The notes: generated by a model not told the origin, from the sequence alone. Shown: positions 24,779-33,309, numbered from the stretch's first letter. The stretch is DNA of 64,000 nucleotides from Tessaracoccus flavus (GCF_001997295.1 NZ_CP019605.1:2604001-2668000), one strand, 5' to 3'. Translations and numbers: made by a program.

Positions 24779-25396
24779 CTAGGTACCAAAGTCAGGTTCG
24801 AGCCACATCCCGGCCTGCGCGGGCGCCCCACCACCCGGATCGATGCGGTGGCGTCGGCGGAATCCGAACGTCTCGTAGTAGTGCGCCAGTCCCTCCTCGC
24901 ATTCGAGATAGACCGGGAGCTGTCCCGTGTGGCTGAGGCCCTCGCGGATCAGCTGTGCGCCGAGCCCTCTCCCCTGCTCCGACGGCGCCACCGCCACCCC
25001 ACCGAGGTACCAGTGCGGCTCCGCCGGATGGGCGGCCTTGGCCGCCCCGTCGACAACCCTGCCGCGCTCGATGAAGCCCAGCAGCGCCCCCGACCGGACG
25101 TGCGGGATGACCTCGCGCACCGACGTCGCACCGCGCCACGCCGGCACCCGCCACTTACCCGGCGCCATCCAGCACGCCACGCCGGCCAGTGCGCCGTCGT
25201 CGTCGGCCACCACCAGCCGCCCGCGGGCGAGGCCCTGGGCGAGGGTCGAGCGCAGTAGTGACGGGAGCACCGCGTGCCTGGCCTCGTCGTCCTCGATCAT
25301 CCAGCGCCACTGCGGCGTGGTCTCGAACGCTGCACCGAACAGCGCAGAGGCCGCCGGGAGATCATCCTTGGTGGCCGGTCTGATGGTCGGGCTCAC
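24779..25396 (-). CDS. GNAT-family N-acetyltransferase
   Basis: A 205-residue acetyl-CoA-dependent acetyltransferase. N-terminal TIRPATKDDLPAASALF. The acetyl-CoA pyrophosphate loop is in LGGVAVAPSEQGRGLGAQLI (Q/RxxGxG/A form QGRGLG). Strand and helix YLECEEGLAHYYETFGF. Substrate unknown. The GTG start at 25396 overlaps the TGA of the upstream DUF480-methyltransferase gene (GTGA), so it is translationally coupled and should be co-regulated with it. Confidence 0.87.
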   Translation of the reverse strand: MSPTIRPATKDDLPAASALFGAAFETTPQWRWMIEDDEARHAVLPSLLRSTLAQGLARGRLVVADDDGALAGVACWMAPGKWRVPAWRGATSVREVIPHVRSGALLGFIERGRVVDGAAKAAHPAEPHWYLGGVAVAPSEQGRGLGAQLIREGLSHTGQLPVYLECEEGLAHYYETFGFRRRHRIDPGGGAPAQAGMWLEPDFGT

Positions 25397-26568
25397 TCGC
25401 GTCGGCCGATCACGTAGAGCCGGTCCTGCCCCTCACCGGTTAGGTAGACCTCCAGGTCGGTCAGTCCGGCTGAGCGGACAGCGCCGAGGACCGCCGACGG
25501 ATCGTGGAGCACCTGCGCGATCCGCACGTCGTGGCCCAGCCACTGGCTGCGCTGCTCGACGGCGTTGCCGGTCTTGACGGCCAGCGCGAGCACGCCGTCG
25601 GGGAGAAGAGTCTCGGCCAGCCCGCGGACCGCGGGGGTGAGTTCGCTGGGCGCGAGGTGGATGAGGGAGAACCAGCTGACGACGGCGCCCCACCCGGCGG
25701 CCGTGCCGGGGCGGAGCAGGCGGCGCAGGTCGCCCACCTCGAAGTCCAACTCCGGGTGCCTCTGCCGGGCCACCTCCACCATCCGCGGCGACACGTCGAA
25801 CCCCGTCGGTGCCGCTCCGGCCTCGGCCAGGAAGGCGGTGACGTCGCCGGGGCCGGCGCCGACGTCGGCCAGCTGATGCGGCCCGGCCAGCTCCGCCACG
25901 CGGGTCAGCAGCCAGCGCTCGAACGGCTTCGCCACCCCTCCATAGGCGTCGGCATAGTCCTCGGCGACGGCGTCGTAGGCCTCGACGACCGTGCGGTCGC
26001 GCGCCTCGGATCCCTCGGCCAGCACCTGCTCGCGGTCGACGGCGGGCGCAGGGGCGTCCACCGGTGCCTCACCCAACGTGTGCGCCCAGCGGTGATCCTG
26101 CTGGCCGGGCCGGCGCTCGAGCCGCGCGACGAGCGGCTCCTCGCGCGCTGCCATGCGCTGCAGCACTGCCTCGACCTCGCCCCGGTCGTCGAACTCGTGC
26201 ATCCGGTCGGCGCGGGTCTTCAGTTCCCCGGGCGATTGCGGTCCGCGTAGGAGGAGGACGGTCAGCAGGGCCCGCTCGTCGTCGGCGAGGCCGAGCGCCT
26301 CGACGGCGGTCTGCGCGTACTTCAGGGTGCGCCTGCCGTAGTCGAGCCAGGTGACGCGGACGAGGCCGCGGTCCTTGAGCATCCGCGCGGTGTCCTGCAC
26401 GGTCCGCTCGTCGTAGTCCGTCACCGGGTCGCGGCTCGACTTCTGGTTGCAGGCGGTGCGCAGCGCCGCCATGGTGAGCGGGTACGAATCCGGCACGGTG
26501 ATCTGCTTCTCGAGGAGGCAGCCCAGCACGCGCTGTTCTTCGGGGGAAAGGATCGGCAGCGTCGTCAC
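25393..26568 (-). CDS. DUF480 domain fused to a SAM-dependent methyltransferase
   Basis: A 391-residue fusion. Residues 1-180 form the DUF480 (YceH-like) tandem winged-helix unit (LSPEEQRVLGCLLEKQITVP, YPLTMAALRTACNQKSSRDP, LLRGPQSPGELKTRADRMHEF). Residues about 195-390 are a class I methyltransferase with LADVGAGPGDVTAFLAEAGA (SAM motif I), GFDVSPRMVEVAR and WFSLIHLAPSEL. Possibly a DNA-binding or regulatory module guiding methylation; this is inference. GTG at 26568 is preferred over the ATG at 26628 because the family starts there and a TAATCT box lies seven bases upstream. It drives the coupled GNAT gene. Confidence 0.85.
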   Translation of the reverse strand: MTTLPILSPEEQRVLGCLLEKQITVPDSYPLTMAALRTACNQKSSRDPVTDYDERTVQDTARMLKDRGLVRVTWLDYGRRTLKYAQTAVEALGLADDERALLTVLLLRGPQSPGELKTRADRMHEFDDRGEVEAVLQRMAAREEPLVARLERRPGQQDHRWAHTLGEAPVDAPAPAVDREQVLAEGSEARDRTVVEAYDAVAEDYADAYGGVAKPFERWLLTRVAELAGPHQLADVGAGPGDVTAFLAEAGAAPTGFDVSPRMVEVARQRHPELDFEVGDLRRLLRPGTAAGWGAVVSWFSLIHLAPSELTPAVRGLAETLLPDGVLALAVKTGNAVEQRSQWLGHDVRIAQVLHDPSAVLGAVRSAGLTDLEVYLTGEGQDRLYVIGRRE

Positions 26569-26575
26569 CTGCCTG

Positions 26576-26581
26576 AGATTA
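26576..26581 (-). promoter_or_regulatory. -10 box TAATCT for the DUF480-methyltransferase gene
   Basis: TAATCT on the minus strand, seven bases before the GTG at 26568; divergent from the lysC promoter. Confidence 0.5.
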
Positions 26582-26607
26582 CCCGCGCGGTCCCGCGCCG
26601 GTGGACC

Positions 26608-26613
26608 TATCCT
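26608..26613 (+). promoter_or_regulatory. -10 box TATCCT for lysC
   Basis: TATCCT about 27 bases before the ATG gives a short leader containing the AGGAGG ribosome-binding site at about 26630. Confidence 0.45.
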
Positions 26614-26639
26614 TGGTGAGCGGTTCATCAGGAGGTTTC

Positions 26640-27914
26640 ATGGGACGCATTGTTCAGAAGTTCGGCGGATCGTCGGTGGCGGACGCCGAGTCGATCAAGC
26701 GGGTCGCCCGCCGGATCGCGCGAACCCGCAGCGAGGGGCACGACGTCATCATCGTCATCTCCGCGATGGGCGACACCACCGACGAGCTGATGGACCTCGC
26801 GCTGCAGGTATCGCCGCGGCCGAAATCGCGCGAGCTGGACATGCTGCTCACCACGGGCGAGCGCCAGTCCGCCGCGCTCCTGGCCATGGCGCTGAGCGAC
26901 CTCGGCGTCGACGCCGTCAGCTACACCGGATCGCAGGCCGGCATCATCACCACCCCCACGCACGGCAACGCGCGCATCATCGACATCACTCCGGGGCGCG
27001 TCGAGAAGTCGCTCGCCGAGGACAACGTGGTGATCGTGGCGGGATTCCAGGGCGTCGCGCAGACCACCAAGGACGTCACGACCCTCGGCCGTGGTGCCTC
27101 CGACACCACCGCCGTCGCACTGGCGGCGTCGCTCGGCGCGGACTACTGCGAGATCTACTCCGACGTCGACGGCGTCTACACGGCCGACCCGCGCATCGTG
27201 CCGTCGGCCCGCCGGATCGCCGAGATCGGCTACGAAGACATGATGGAGATGGCCGCCTCGGGCGCGAAGATCCTCCACCTGCGCTGCGTCGAGTACGCAC
27301 GCCGCGAAGGGGTGCCGGTCCACGTGCGCTCCTCGTTCACAGACAAGCAAGGCACCTGGGTCAAGAGCCAGGACGAGATCACGAAGGACGAAGCCATGGA
27401 AGAAGCCATCATCACCGGGGTTGCGCACGATCGCGGCGAGGCCAAGGTCACCATCGTCGGGGTGCCCGACAAGGTCGGTGAGGCTGCTCGAATCTTCAGG
27501 GCGATCGCCGACAAGGAGATCAACATCGACATGATCGTGCAGAACGTGTCGCGCCTCTCCGATGCCGCCACCGACATCTCGTTCACGCTGCCCATGACCG
27601 ACGGCGCCCTTGCGATGGAGGCGCTGGAGGCCGTCCGCGACGAGGTCGGCTTCGAAGAGCTCCTGTACGACGATCAGATCGGCAAGGTCTCGGTCGTCGG
27701 GGTGGGCATGCGCTCGCATCCCGGCGTCTCCGCCACGTTCTTCGACGCCCTCGCGAAGGCCAACGTCAACCTGCAGATGATCTCCACCTCCGAGATCCGC
27801 ATCTCCGTGATCGTGAGCGCCGACGACGTCGACGCCGCGGTCCGCGCCTCTCACTCAGCGTTCGGCCTGGACGCCGACGAGGCCGCGACGGTCTACGCCG
27901 GAACCGGCCGCTGA
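26640..27914 (+). CDS. lysC: Aspartate kinase (alpha and internal beta subunit)
   Basis: A 424-residue kinase making aspartyl phosphate, first step to Lys, Met, Thr and diaminopimelate. [20 protein letters not shown] and the catalytic domain end at about 245. [20 protein letters not shown] and [12 protein letters not shown] are ATP/Asp sites. Two ACT domains ([40 protein letters not shown]) bind feedback inhibitors. AGGAGG lies six bases before the ATG. An in-frame ATG at 27396 with its own AAGGA can start the 172-residue beta subunit, as in Corynebacterium. asd is not adjacent, unlike many actinobacteria. Confidence 0.95.
   Translation: MGRIVQKFGGSSVADAESIKRVARRIARTRSEGHDVIIVISAMGDTTDELMDLALQVSPRPKSRELDMLLTTGERQSAALLAMALSDLGVDAVSYTGSQAGIITTPTHGNARIIDITPGRVEKSLAEDNVVIVAGFQGVAQTTKDVTTLGRGASDTTAVALAASLGADYCEIYSDVDGVYTADPRIVPSARRIAEIGYEDMMEMAASGAKILHLRCVEYARREGVPVHVRSSFTDKQGTWVKSQDEITKDEAMEEAIITGVAHDRGEAKVTIVGVPDKVGEAARIFRAIADKEINIDMIVQNVSRLSDAATDISFTLPMTDGALAMEALEAVRDEVGFEELLYDDQIGKVSVVGVGMRSHPGVSATFFDALAKANVNLQMISTSEIRISVIVSADDVDAAVRASHSAFGLDADEAATVYAGTGR
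27396..27914 (+). CDS. lysC: Internal start: aspartate kinase beta (regulatory) subunit
   Basis: The ATG at 27396 begins [20 protein letters not shown], the known N-terminus of actinobacterial LysC-beta. AAGGA lies eight bases upstream inside the alpha reading frame. The 172-residue product carries both ACT domains only and pairs with the full-length chain in an alpha2beta2 enzyme, where Lys/Thr bind between ACT domains. Confidence 0.65.
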   Translation: MEEAIITGVAHDRGEAKVTIVGVPDKVGEAARIFRAIADKEINIDMIVQNVSRLSDAATDISFTLPMTDGALAMEALEAVRDEVGFEELLYDDQIGKVSVVGVGMRSHPGVSATFFDALAKANVNLQMISTSEIRISVIVSADDVDAAVRASHSAFGLDADEAATVYAGTGR

Positions 27915-27953
27915 CGGGACACTTTGCCGGTCGGGGCGGCCCCCGGCGCAGGC

Positions 27954-27959
27954 TAGTCT
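27954..27959 (+). promoter_or_regulatory. -10 box TAGTCT for the lipoprotein gene
   Basis: TAGTCT, seven bases before the GTG at 27967; leaderless spacing. Confidence 0.55.
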
Positions 27960-27966
27960 TGGCTCT

Positions 27967-29352
27967 GTGAAGATCAGCCGTCGCCACGTGCTGGCGACCC
28001 TGGCCGCGTCCTCCGTCGCCGCGGTGGCGTGCCAGCCGGACCCCCCTGAGGCGCCGTCCGGTCCCAGTTCTCCCGCCGCGTCGCCGTCGGCCTCCCCCAG
28101 CGCGTTGCCGTTCGGGCTGGAGACCCCGTCGCGGGTGGAGGCCGTCGTGTTCGACGGTGGCTTCGGCACGGGTTACGTGCGGGCCGCCGCCGGACTGCTG
28201 AGCGACCTGTACGACGGCGTGACGGTGCTGGTGACCCCGACCACCGACATCTCGGGCACCGTGGCCGACCTCTTCGCCGACGGCGCCACCCCGCCCGACC
28301 TCATCGACAACTCCGGGGTCGGGAAGCTCAGCGTCGCGTCGATGGCTGACGACTTCGCCTCGCTCGACGACGTCGTCGAGTCCGAGAACCTCGAGGGGAT
28401 CCCGATCGCGGAGACCCTCTACCACGGGGTGCTGGACGCTGGGACGTTCAACGGTCGCCTGATCGCGATCAACTACGCCCTGTCCGTCTACGGGCTCTGG
28501 CACTCGGCCACAGCGTTCGCCGCGGCCGGCTGGGCCGTGCCCGCCACGTGGGACACGCTGCTGGAGCTCGGCGAGGAGGCGCGCCGCGAGGGTCGGTACC
28601 TGTTCGTCTGGGGAGAGGGGGCCGAGTCCTACTACCAGGAGCTGGCCATCACGTCCGCCATCAAGGAGGGCGGGCACGACGTGCGTCGGGCGCTGGACAA
28701 CCTGGAGGAGGGTTGCTGGTTCCACCCGGCCGTCTCCGGGGTGCTCGATCAGCTGGAACTCTGCGTGGCGGAGGGATTCCTCCTCGACGGCGGGCCGTAC
28801 CTCGAGGCCCAGGAACGCTGGTCCCGCGACGGGGAGGCCCTCCTCTACCCCTCCGGGGCGTGGATCGCCCACGAGATGGCGGGCACGGCGTCGGCGGACT
28901 TCGCCTTCACCGTCGCCCCGGTCCCGACCCTTACCGCCGCCCCGACCCTCCCGGCCACCGCCATCCACTCCGCCCCGACCGAACAGTTCCTCGTACCCGA
29001 GAGGGCGAACAATCCCGCCGGGGGCAAGGAGTTGCTGCGGATCATGCTGTCGCAGCAGGCTGCCGCCGACTTCTCCCGCACCAACCTCATCCCCACGGTC
29101 GTGCGGGGAAGCGTCCCTGCGGATGTCGAGTCGACGGCGCTCGCGTCACAGACCCGACTCCTCGCGGACGCGGGTGAGGATGTCTTCACGTGGCGGTTCG
29201 ACTCGCACTACGGGCTCGGCCAGGAGACCAACAATGCCTGGCGCGGCTTCCTCCGCGCCGAGTACGGCGCCGCAGTCCTTGCCGAGCGCCTGCAGAGCCT
29301 GACCGACGCGGTGCGCAACGATCCCGACATCGAGCGCTACACCGTCGACTGA
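27967..29352 (+). CDS. NgcE-like carbohydrate-binding lipoprotein
   Basis: A 461-residue extracytoplasmic solute-binding protein. The twin-arginine-like start (ISRRHVLATLAASSVAAVAC) ends in a lipobox Cys22, then a Ser/Pro linker. The core begins LPFGLETPSRVEAVVFDGGF and includes PPDLIDNSGVGKL, features of NgcE (N-acetylglucosamine/chitobiose-binding) proteins; ASADFAFTVAPVPT follows. No permease or ATPase adjoins it, so it must work with a transporter elsewhere or has a changed role. GTG start, leaderless signature. Ligand specificity is inferred from family only. Confidence 0.75.
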   Translation: MKISRRHVLATLAASSVAAVACQPDPPEAPSGPSSPAASPSASPSALPFGLETPSRVEAVVFDGGFGTGYVRAAAGLLSDLYDGVTVLVTPTTDISGTVADLFADGATPPDLIDNSGVGKLSVASMADDFASLDDVVESENLEGIPIAETLYHGVLDAGTFNGRLIAINYALSVYGLWHSATAFAAAGWAVPATWDTLLELGEEARREGRYLFVWGEGAESYYQELAITSAIKEGGHDVRRALDNLEEGCWFHPAVSGVLDQLELCVAEGFLLDGGPYLEAQERWSRDGEALLYPSGAWIAHEMAGTASADFAFTVAPVPTLTAAPTLPATAIHSAPTEQFLVPERANNPAGGKELLRIMLSQQAAADFSRTNLIPTVVRGSVPADVESTALASQTRLLADAGEDVFTWRFDSHYGLGQETNNAWRGFLRAEYGAAVLAERLQSLTDAVRNDPDIERYTVD

Positions 29353-29403
29353 GGTCGCCACCGGCGTCGCCCTCACCTAGAACTGGGGCGTCTCTCTACC
29401 CAC

Positions 29404-29480
29404 TCTGAAAGGGTCAGTTTGCTGACACGCGCGACCATAGTGGTCGTACATGTCGCTGAATGGCACCTTTCGGGACGTGC
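29404..29480. repeat. 77-bp element, copy 1 (inverted partner at 56734-56812)
   Basis: Contains CGCGACCATAGTGGTCGTA with an inner 15-bp palindrome CGACCATAGTGGTCG. The complement recurs at 56734-56812 with few differences. The rest of the 29353-29557 gap holds a degenerate CCCTCGATACG...GGGGA repeat and no gene. Confidence 0.8.
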
Positions 29481-29556
29481 ATCGACCAGCACCCTCGATA
29501 CGCTCGGGGAAACGGAATTGGGGATCCCCCGCTTCTCGCTCACCGGGGAGACGGGA

Positions 29557-31203
29557 TCATCGGCGGCGGCCGGTCCCGAAGAGACCGCGCACGATCTCGC
29601 GGCTCGCGGTACGGACGAAATCCTTGAACACAGGCGATTTCGTCACCTGCTGCACGAGCGACGGGTTCTCCCTCTCGTAGCGGCGACGCGCCGCCTCCTC
29701 CGCCTTGCGCTCGCGTTCCAGGCGCCGCTGCTCCGCGAGGGCCTCGCGCTCGCGCTTTGCCTGCTCCTTCTCGAGCGCCTCCAGTTCCTCCTCGATGCGC
29801 TTGGCCTCCTCGAGCCGCTCAGCTTCGAGGCGTTCCTCCTCGGCCTTCCTCGCGCCCTCTTCCAGCTGGCGCGTGAGGACCTCGTAGGCGGACTCCCTGT
29901 CGAGCGCCTCGCCGTACTTCTCCATCAGCGCGGACTGGGCGACGCCCGCGCGCAACTGGTCCTCGGGAGTGGGACCCATCGTCGACGTCGGCGCCCAGAT
30001 CTGCGTCCAGGCCACCGGGGTGGGGGCGCCTTTCTCGCTCATGACCGTCACGACGGCCTGGCCGATGCCGAGCTGCTGCAGCACGTCTTCCAGCTCGTAG
30101 TCGGAGTTGGGGTAGGTCGACACCGTCGCCTTGAGCGCCTTGGCGTCGTTGGGGGTGTGCGCCCGCAGCTGGTGCTGCACGCGCGAGCCGAGCTGGGCCA
30201 GGACATCGTCCGGCACATCCTTCGGCGTCTGGGTGACGAAGAACACGCCGATGCCCTTGGAGCGGATGAGTCGCACCGTCTGGGTGATGGCGTCGAGGAA
30301 CGCCTTGGAGGCGTCGTTGAAGAGGAGGTGCGCCTCGTCGAAGAAAAACACGAGCTTGGGCTTGTCGAGATCGCCGACCTCGGGCAGCTCGGCGAACATG
30401 TCGGCCAGCAGCCACATGAGGAAGGTCGAGAACAGCGCCGGGCGGCTTGCCAACTCGGGCAGTTCGAGCAGGGAGACGACGCCGCGGCCGTCGGGCGCGA
30501 CCCGCATGAGGTCGGCCGCGTCGAACTCCGGCTCGCCGAAGAACACGTCGGCGCCCTGGCTGGACAGCGTGACGAGGTTGCGCAGGATGACGCCCGCGGT
30601 CGCGGTGGAGATCCCCCCGATGCCTTTGAGCTGGGCCTTTCCCTCGTCGGAGATGAGGTACTTGATGAGCTCCGTCAGGTCCTTGAGGTCGAGGAGCGCG
30701 AGCCCCTCCTGGTCGGCGTAGTGGAAGATCAGGCCGAGCGAGGACTCCTGCACCTGGTTGAGCCCGAGCACCTTGCTGAGCAGGATGGGGCCGAACGACG
30801 ACACGGTCGCGCGTACCGGGACCCCGATGCCGATGCCGCCCAGGGCGTAGAACTCGCACGGGAAGGCCTTGGGCTCCCACGGCTGGCCCTGCTTCTCGGT
30901 GCGGGCAAGCAGCTTCTCGCTGCCGGCGGCAGGGGTGGCCATGCCGCTGAGGTCGCCCTTGATGTCCGCGGCGAAAACGGGCACCCCGGCCGAGCTCAGC
31001 GCCTCGGCCATGACCTGCAAGGTGACGGTCTTGCCGGTGCCGGTGGCTCCGGCCACCAGGCCGTGCCGGTTGAACATCTTGAGCGGGATCCGGACCTTCG
31101 CGTCGGGCACAGGGTCGCCGTCGACCAGCACCCCGAGCGTCGCGGCCGGCGCCTCGAACGTGTAGCCGTCTGTGATCTTCTGAATCAATGCGTCGTTGCT
31201 CAC
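29557..31203 (-). CDS. HerA/FtsK-like ATPase, DUF853 (YjgR) family
   Basis: A 548-residue P-loop ATPase. Walker A HGLVAGATGTGKTVTLQ is near residue 52 and Walker B KPKLVFFFDEAHLLFNDA near 265, with FFVTQTPKDVPDDVLAQLGS as the sensor region. The last 100 residues are a charged Glu/Arg coiled coil (EEERLEAERLEEAKRIEEEL) ending in a basic tail. The family is related to DNA-translocating HerA helicases but its role is undefined. GTG 31203 is preferred to GTG 31221: a GAAAGT box lies six bases upstream, fitting leaderless translation. Confidence 0.82.
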   Translation of the reverse strand: MSNDALIQKITDGYTFEAPAATLGVLVDGDPVPDAKVRIPLKMFNRHGLVAGATGTGKTVTLQVMAEALSSAGVPVFAADIKGDLSGMATPAAGSEKLLARTEKQGQPWEPKAFPCEFYALGGIGIGVPVRATVSSFGPILLSKVLGLNQVQESSLGLIFHYADQEGLALLDLKDLTELIKYLISDEGKAQLKGIGGISTATAGVILRNLVTLSSQGADVFFGEPEFDAADLMRVAPDGRGVVSLLELPELASRPALFSTFLMWLLADMFAELPEVGDLDKPKLVFFFDEAHLLFNDASKAFLDAITQTVRLIRSKGIGVFFVTQTPKDVPDDVLAQLGSRVQHQLRAHTPNDAKALKATVSTYPNSDYELEDVLQQLGIGQAVVTVMSEKGAPTPVAWTQIWAPTSTMGPTPEDQLRAGVAQSALMEKYGEALDRESAYEVLTRQLEEGARKAEEERLEAERLEEAKRIEEELEALEKEQAKREREALAEQRRLERERKAEEAARRRYERENPSLVQQVTKSPVFKDFVRTASREIVRGLFGTGRRR

Positions 31204-31209
31204 CGCCCT

Positions 31210-31215
31210 ACTTTC
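31210..31215 (-). promoter_or_regulatory. -10-like box GAAAGT for the HerA-like gene
   Basis: GAAAGT on the minus strand, six bases before GTG 31203; same layout as at upp. Confidence 0.35.
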
Positions 31216-31251
31216 CCACACGGAACGACTGGGCGCGGTGCGGTCGGTGAC

Positions 31252-31331
31252 TTGAGCAAATGAGATGGGTCAACGACGCGACACGCCGGTGTAACGCTGT
31301 TTGGTTTCGTCGACCCATCTCACTTGCTCAA
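31252..31331. repeat. 80-bp palindromic element, copy 2
   Basis: Same length and orientation of the inner part as 702-781. The arms TTGAGCAAATGAGATGGGT / ACCCATCTCACTTGCTCAA differ at one pair. It lies between the divergent HerA-like gene and the small conserved gene. Confidence 0.85.
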
Positions 31332-31372
31332 CGCATCCCCCGGCCAGGGACCCTCGGTGAGGGCCGCGACTG

Positions 31373-31378
31373 TAGGCT
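31373..31378 (+). promoter_or_regulatory. -10 box TAGGCT for the 97-aa gene
   Basis: TAGGCT, six bases before GTG 31385; leaderless spacing. Confidence 0.6.
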
Positions 31379-31384
31379 GGTGCG

Positions 31385-31678
31385 GTGATCTTCAAGAGAG
31401 TCGGTGACACCCGCCCCTACCCGGACCACGGGTACACCCATAAACAGTGGATCGCCATCGCGCCCCACCAGGTGCGGTTGGACGAGCTCGTCACCACCAA
31501 ACGAACCCTCGACCTCGAAGCCCTCCTCGAGGAGGATTCGACGTTCTATGGCGACCTGTTCGCCCACGTCGTCGCCTACCGTGGGGAGCTCTACCTCGAG
31601 GACGGCCTCCACCGCGCCCTGCGCGCCGCGCTTCAGCAAAGGCAGACAATGCACGCGCGGGTGCTGGAGTTGAAGTAG
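31385..31678 (+). CDS. Conserved actinobacterial 97-aa protein (annotated elsewhere as VapB-like)
   Basis: A small soluble protein: FKRVGDTRPYPDHGYTHKQW, then VRLDELVTTKRTLDLEALL, DSTFYGDLFAHVVAYRGELY and LEDGLHRALRAALQQRQTMH. Proteins with this exact layout are common in actinobacteria and are sometimes labelled type II antitoxin of the VapB family (from recall). No toxin gene adjoins it, and the YLEDGLHRALRA segment is reminiscent of ParB/DNA-binding folds. I regard the antitoxin label as unproven. It lies just upstream of the LytR_C gene, a usual neighbour. Confidence 0.65.
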   Translation: MIFKRVGDTRPYPDHGYTHKQWIAIAPHQVRLDELVTTKRTLDLEALLEEDSTFYGDLFAHVVAYRGELYLEDGLHRALRAALQQRQTMHARVLELK

Positions 31679-31717
31679 GTTACCTTCGCAGAACCCTAGA
31701 AAGTAGACTTCCCCACC

Positions 31718-32287
31718 GTGCGTATCTTCAGGCTCATCGCCACCCCAGTCATCCTGCTGGGGCTGCTTGCTCTGCTGATCTGGGGAGCCTCCTGGGGGTG
31801 GAAGGCGCTGACCGAGCCCCTGCCGTCGCCCTCGCCGACCCCGTGCGTGGTGGAAGAAGCCGAGCTGCTCAACGTGACGCATGTCTCCGTGCGCATCTTC
31901 AACGGTGGATTCACGAGCGGACTCGCGAACCGTGAGGCCCGTCGGCTCACCGAAGTGGGGTTCAAGGTCATCCGAGTGGACAACACCGACGAGCGCATCC
32001 GTGGGACGGTCATCCGGGCCAACGAGAACCAGACCGGCCAGATCCGGCTGGTGAAGTCCTACTTCCTCGAGCCGACCGTCGAGTACGACGACCGCATCGA
32101 CGGCACCGTCGACATCTACCTCGGCACCGACTTCCTGGGCGCCAACGACGGCTCCGACCCGGCCAACCCCCCGCTGTTCCAGGTCTCCGCCCCCGACGGC
32201 CAGATCTGCGTCGTCCCCGAGCCCAGCCCGTCTCCGTCGCCGTCACTTTCCGGGTCGCCGAGCCCGACGGCAGCCGAGACCCCCTGA
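31718..32287 (+). CDS. LytR_C-domain envelope protein
   Basis: A 189-residue membrane-anchored protein with an N-terminal helix (LIATPVILLGLLALLIWGAS). The extracytoplasmic LytR C-terminal domain (about 55-165) has VSVRIFNGGFTSGLANREAR, GFKVIRVDNTDE and VDIYLGTDF. A Ser/Pro-rich tail follows (PEPSPSPSPSLSGSPSPTA). Stand-alone LytR_C proteins (for example mycobacterial Cei/Rv2700) affect cell-envelope integrity. GTG start with a TAGACT box eight bases upstream (31704-31709). A strong terminator follows. Confidence 0.82.
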   Translation: MRIFRLIATPVILLGLLALLIWGASWGWKALTEPLPSPSPTPCVVEEAELLNVTHVSVRIFNGGFTSGLANREARRLTEVGFKVIRVDNTDERIRGTVIRANENQTGQIRLVKSYFLEPTVEYDDRIDGTVDIYLGTDFLGANDGSDPANPPLFQVSAPDGQICVVPEPSPSPSPSLSGSPSPTAAETP

Positions 32288-32324
32288 CGAGCTACGGTCC
32301 CGCGCAAACCCACTACACGTGAGA

Positions 32325-32348
32325 AGGCCCCCGGTTTCCCGGGGGCCT
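32325..32348. terminator. Bidirectional hairpin terminator
   Basis: A perfect 10-bp stem AGGCCCCCGG / CCGGGGGCCT with loop TTTC, placed between the LytR_C gene and the 3' end of tRNA-Ser. It can serve both. Confidence 0.85.
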
Positions 32349-32352
32349 GCGG

Positions 32353-32437
32353 CGGTGATGGAGGGATTTGAACCCCCGGTAGGTTTCCCTACTCTCGCTT
32401 TCGAGGCGAGCTCTTTCGGCCGCTCAGACACATCACC
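32353..32437 (-). tRNA. tRNA-Ser (anticodon CGA)
   Basis: Acceptor GGTGATG/CATCACC, anticodon loop CTCGAAA closed by CTCGC/GCGAG, long variable arm (AGTAGGGAAACCTACC) typical of tRNA-Ser, T-loop TTCAAAT. Length 85 without an encoded CCA. Confidence 0.95.
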
Positions 32438-32481
32438 GCCGATCAGTTTAACGAAGCCTGGGACCCTTCGCCAATCGTGGC

Positions 32482-33309
32482 CTACAGCTCCCCGGCCCCG
32501 ATCCTGCGATCGAGCTCCTCGCTCATCGCTCGTTCCCGCAGAACGGCGCCGAAGAAACGGAATGCCCACTGCTCGGCGAGCGGGCGGGTTTCGGCGAAGA
32601 TCACGGGCACCGTCGGGTGCCGGACCTGCGCCTCCCCGAGCATGTCGGCGACCACCGACGGCCGCACGTGCGTCAGCTTGAATACCGACGAGTACCGGTC
32701 CTCCACGAGGACCACGGCGTGCGGAAGCTCCGCGAGAGCAGCCTGCTGCTCGAAGAGTTTGCCCTGAAGCAGGCTGCCGACCAGGTCCTCCAGCGACTTC
32801 CGTTCAACGGCCGCGACGAGTTCGCCGTCGACCTCTACCCCGTAATCACCGACGGGCAGGGCGCGCTTGACGGTGGTGGCCTGCTCCGCAGCGAACTTCC
32901 AGGCGTACCGCTCCCGGGTGTCGACGAGGATCTCCAGCTCCGCGAGGCCCGAGGCTCGGGCGGTCGGCAGCTTGACGTCGGGGCGCGCAGTCTTCGACGT
33001 GCGTCGGCTCTGCCAGAAGATCACTTCCCGCCCACGAGCGCGCGCGAAGACGAACTGCGAGCGGCTCTCGCGCGTCCGATCCACCTCGATGTCGATCGCC
33101 GCGCCGCGCTTCACGCAGGACCGAAGAGACAATTCCTCGACGATCTCGGGCTCCTCGGGCCAGGGCAGCCCGTGCGGATGGCAGTAGATCTTCGACGTCC
33201 TCGGCCACGTGTCCTTCACCCGCAGCACAATCCCGTCTCCGATCGGAATCCTCACCAGGAAGGGCAGGGAGGACTCCTCGGGGTTGCGGGCAATCTGCAG
33301 CGTCAACAT
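32482..33309 (-). CDS. ERCC4-domain nuclease-like protein
   Basis: A 275-residue protein. The N-terminal half (about 1-125) is a beta-rich region with DGIVLRVKDTWPRTSKIYCH and EVIFWQSRRTSKT. The C-terminal half has the ERCC4/XPF nuclease motif: ILVDTRERYAWKF, LPVGDYGVEVDG and AAVERKSLEDLVGSL, matching the D..GDY..ERK metal-binding site. It then continues to ALAELPHAVVLVEDRYSSV. Likely a DNA repair or structure-specific endonuclease in the cytosol; exact role unknown. The ATG at 33309 is used because CAGAAT lies six bases upstream (leaderless pattern), although GGAGGG abuts the ATG. Confidence 0.8.
   Translation of the reverse strand: MLTLQIARNPEESSLPFLVRIPIGDGIVLRVKDTWPRTSKIYCHPHGLPWPEEPEIVEELSLRSCVKRGAAIDIEVDRTRESRSQFVFARARGREVIFWQSRRTSKTARPDVKLPTARASGLAELEILVDTRERYAWKFAAEQATTVKRALPVGDYGVEVDGELVAAVERKSLEDLVGSLLQGKLFEQQAALAELPHAVVLVEDRYSSVFKLTHVRPSVVADMLGEAQVRHPTVPVIFAETRPLAEQWAFRFFGAVLRERAMSEELDRRIGAGEL

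Noticed and set aside
29419..31263. Plus-strand frame opposite the HerA-like ATPase
   Set aside because: The minus strand has Walker A, Walker B and a coiled coil; the plus frame lacks any motif.
31385..31678. Functional type II toxin-antitoxin module
   Set aside because: No toxin gene of the expected size or fold adjoins it, so only the single conserved protein is reported.
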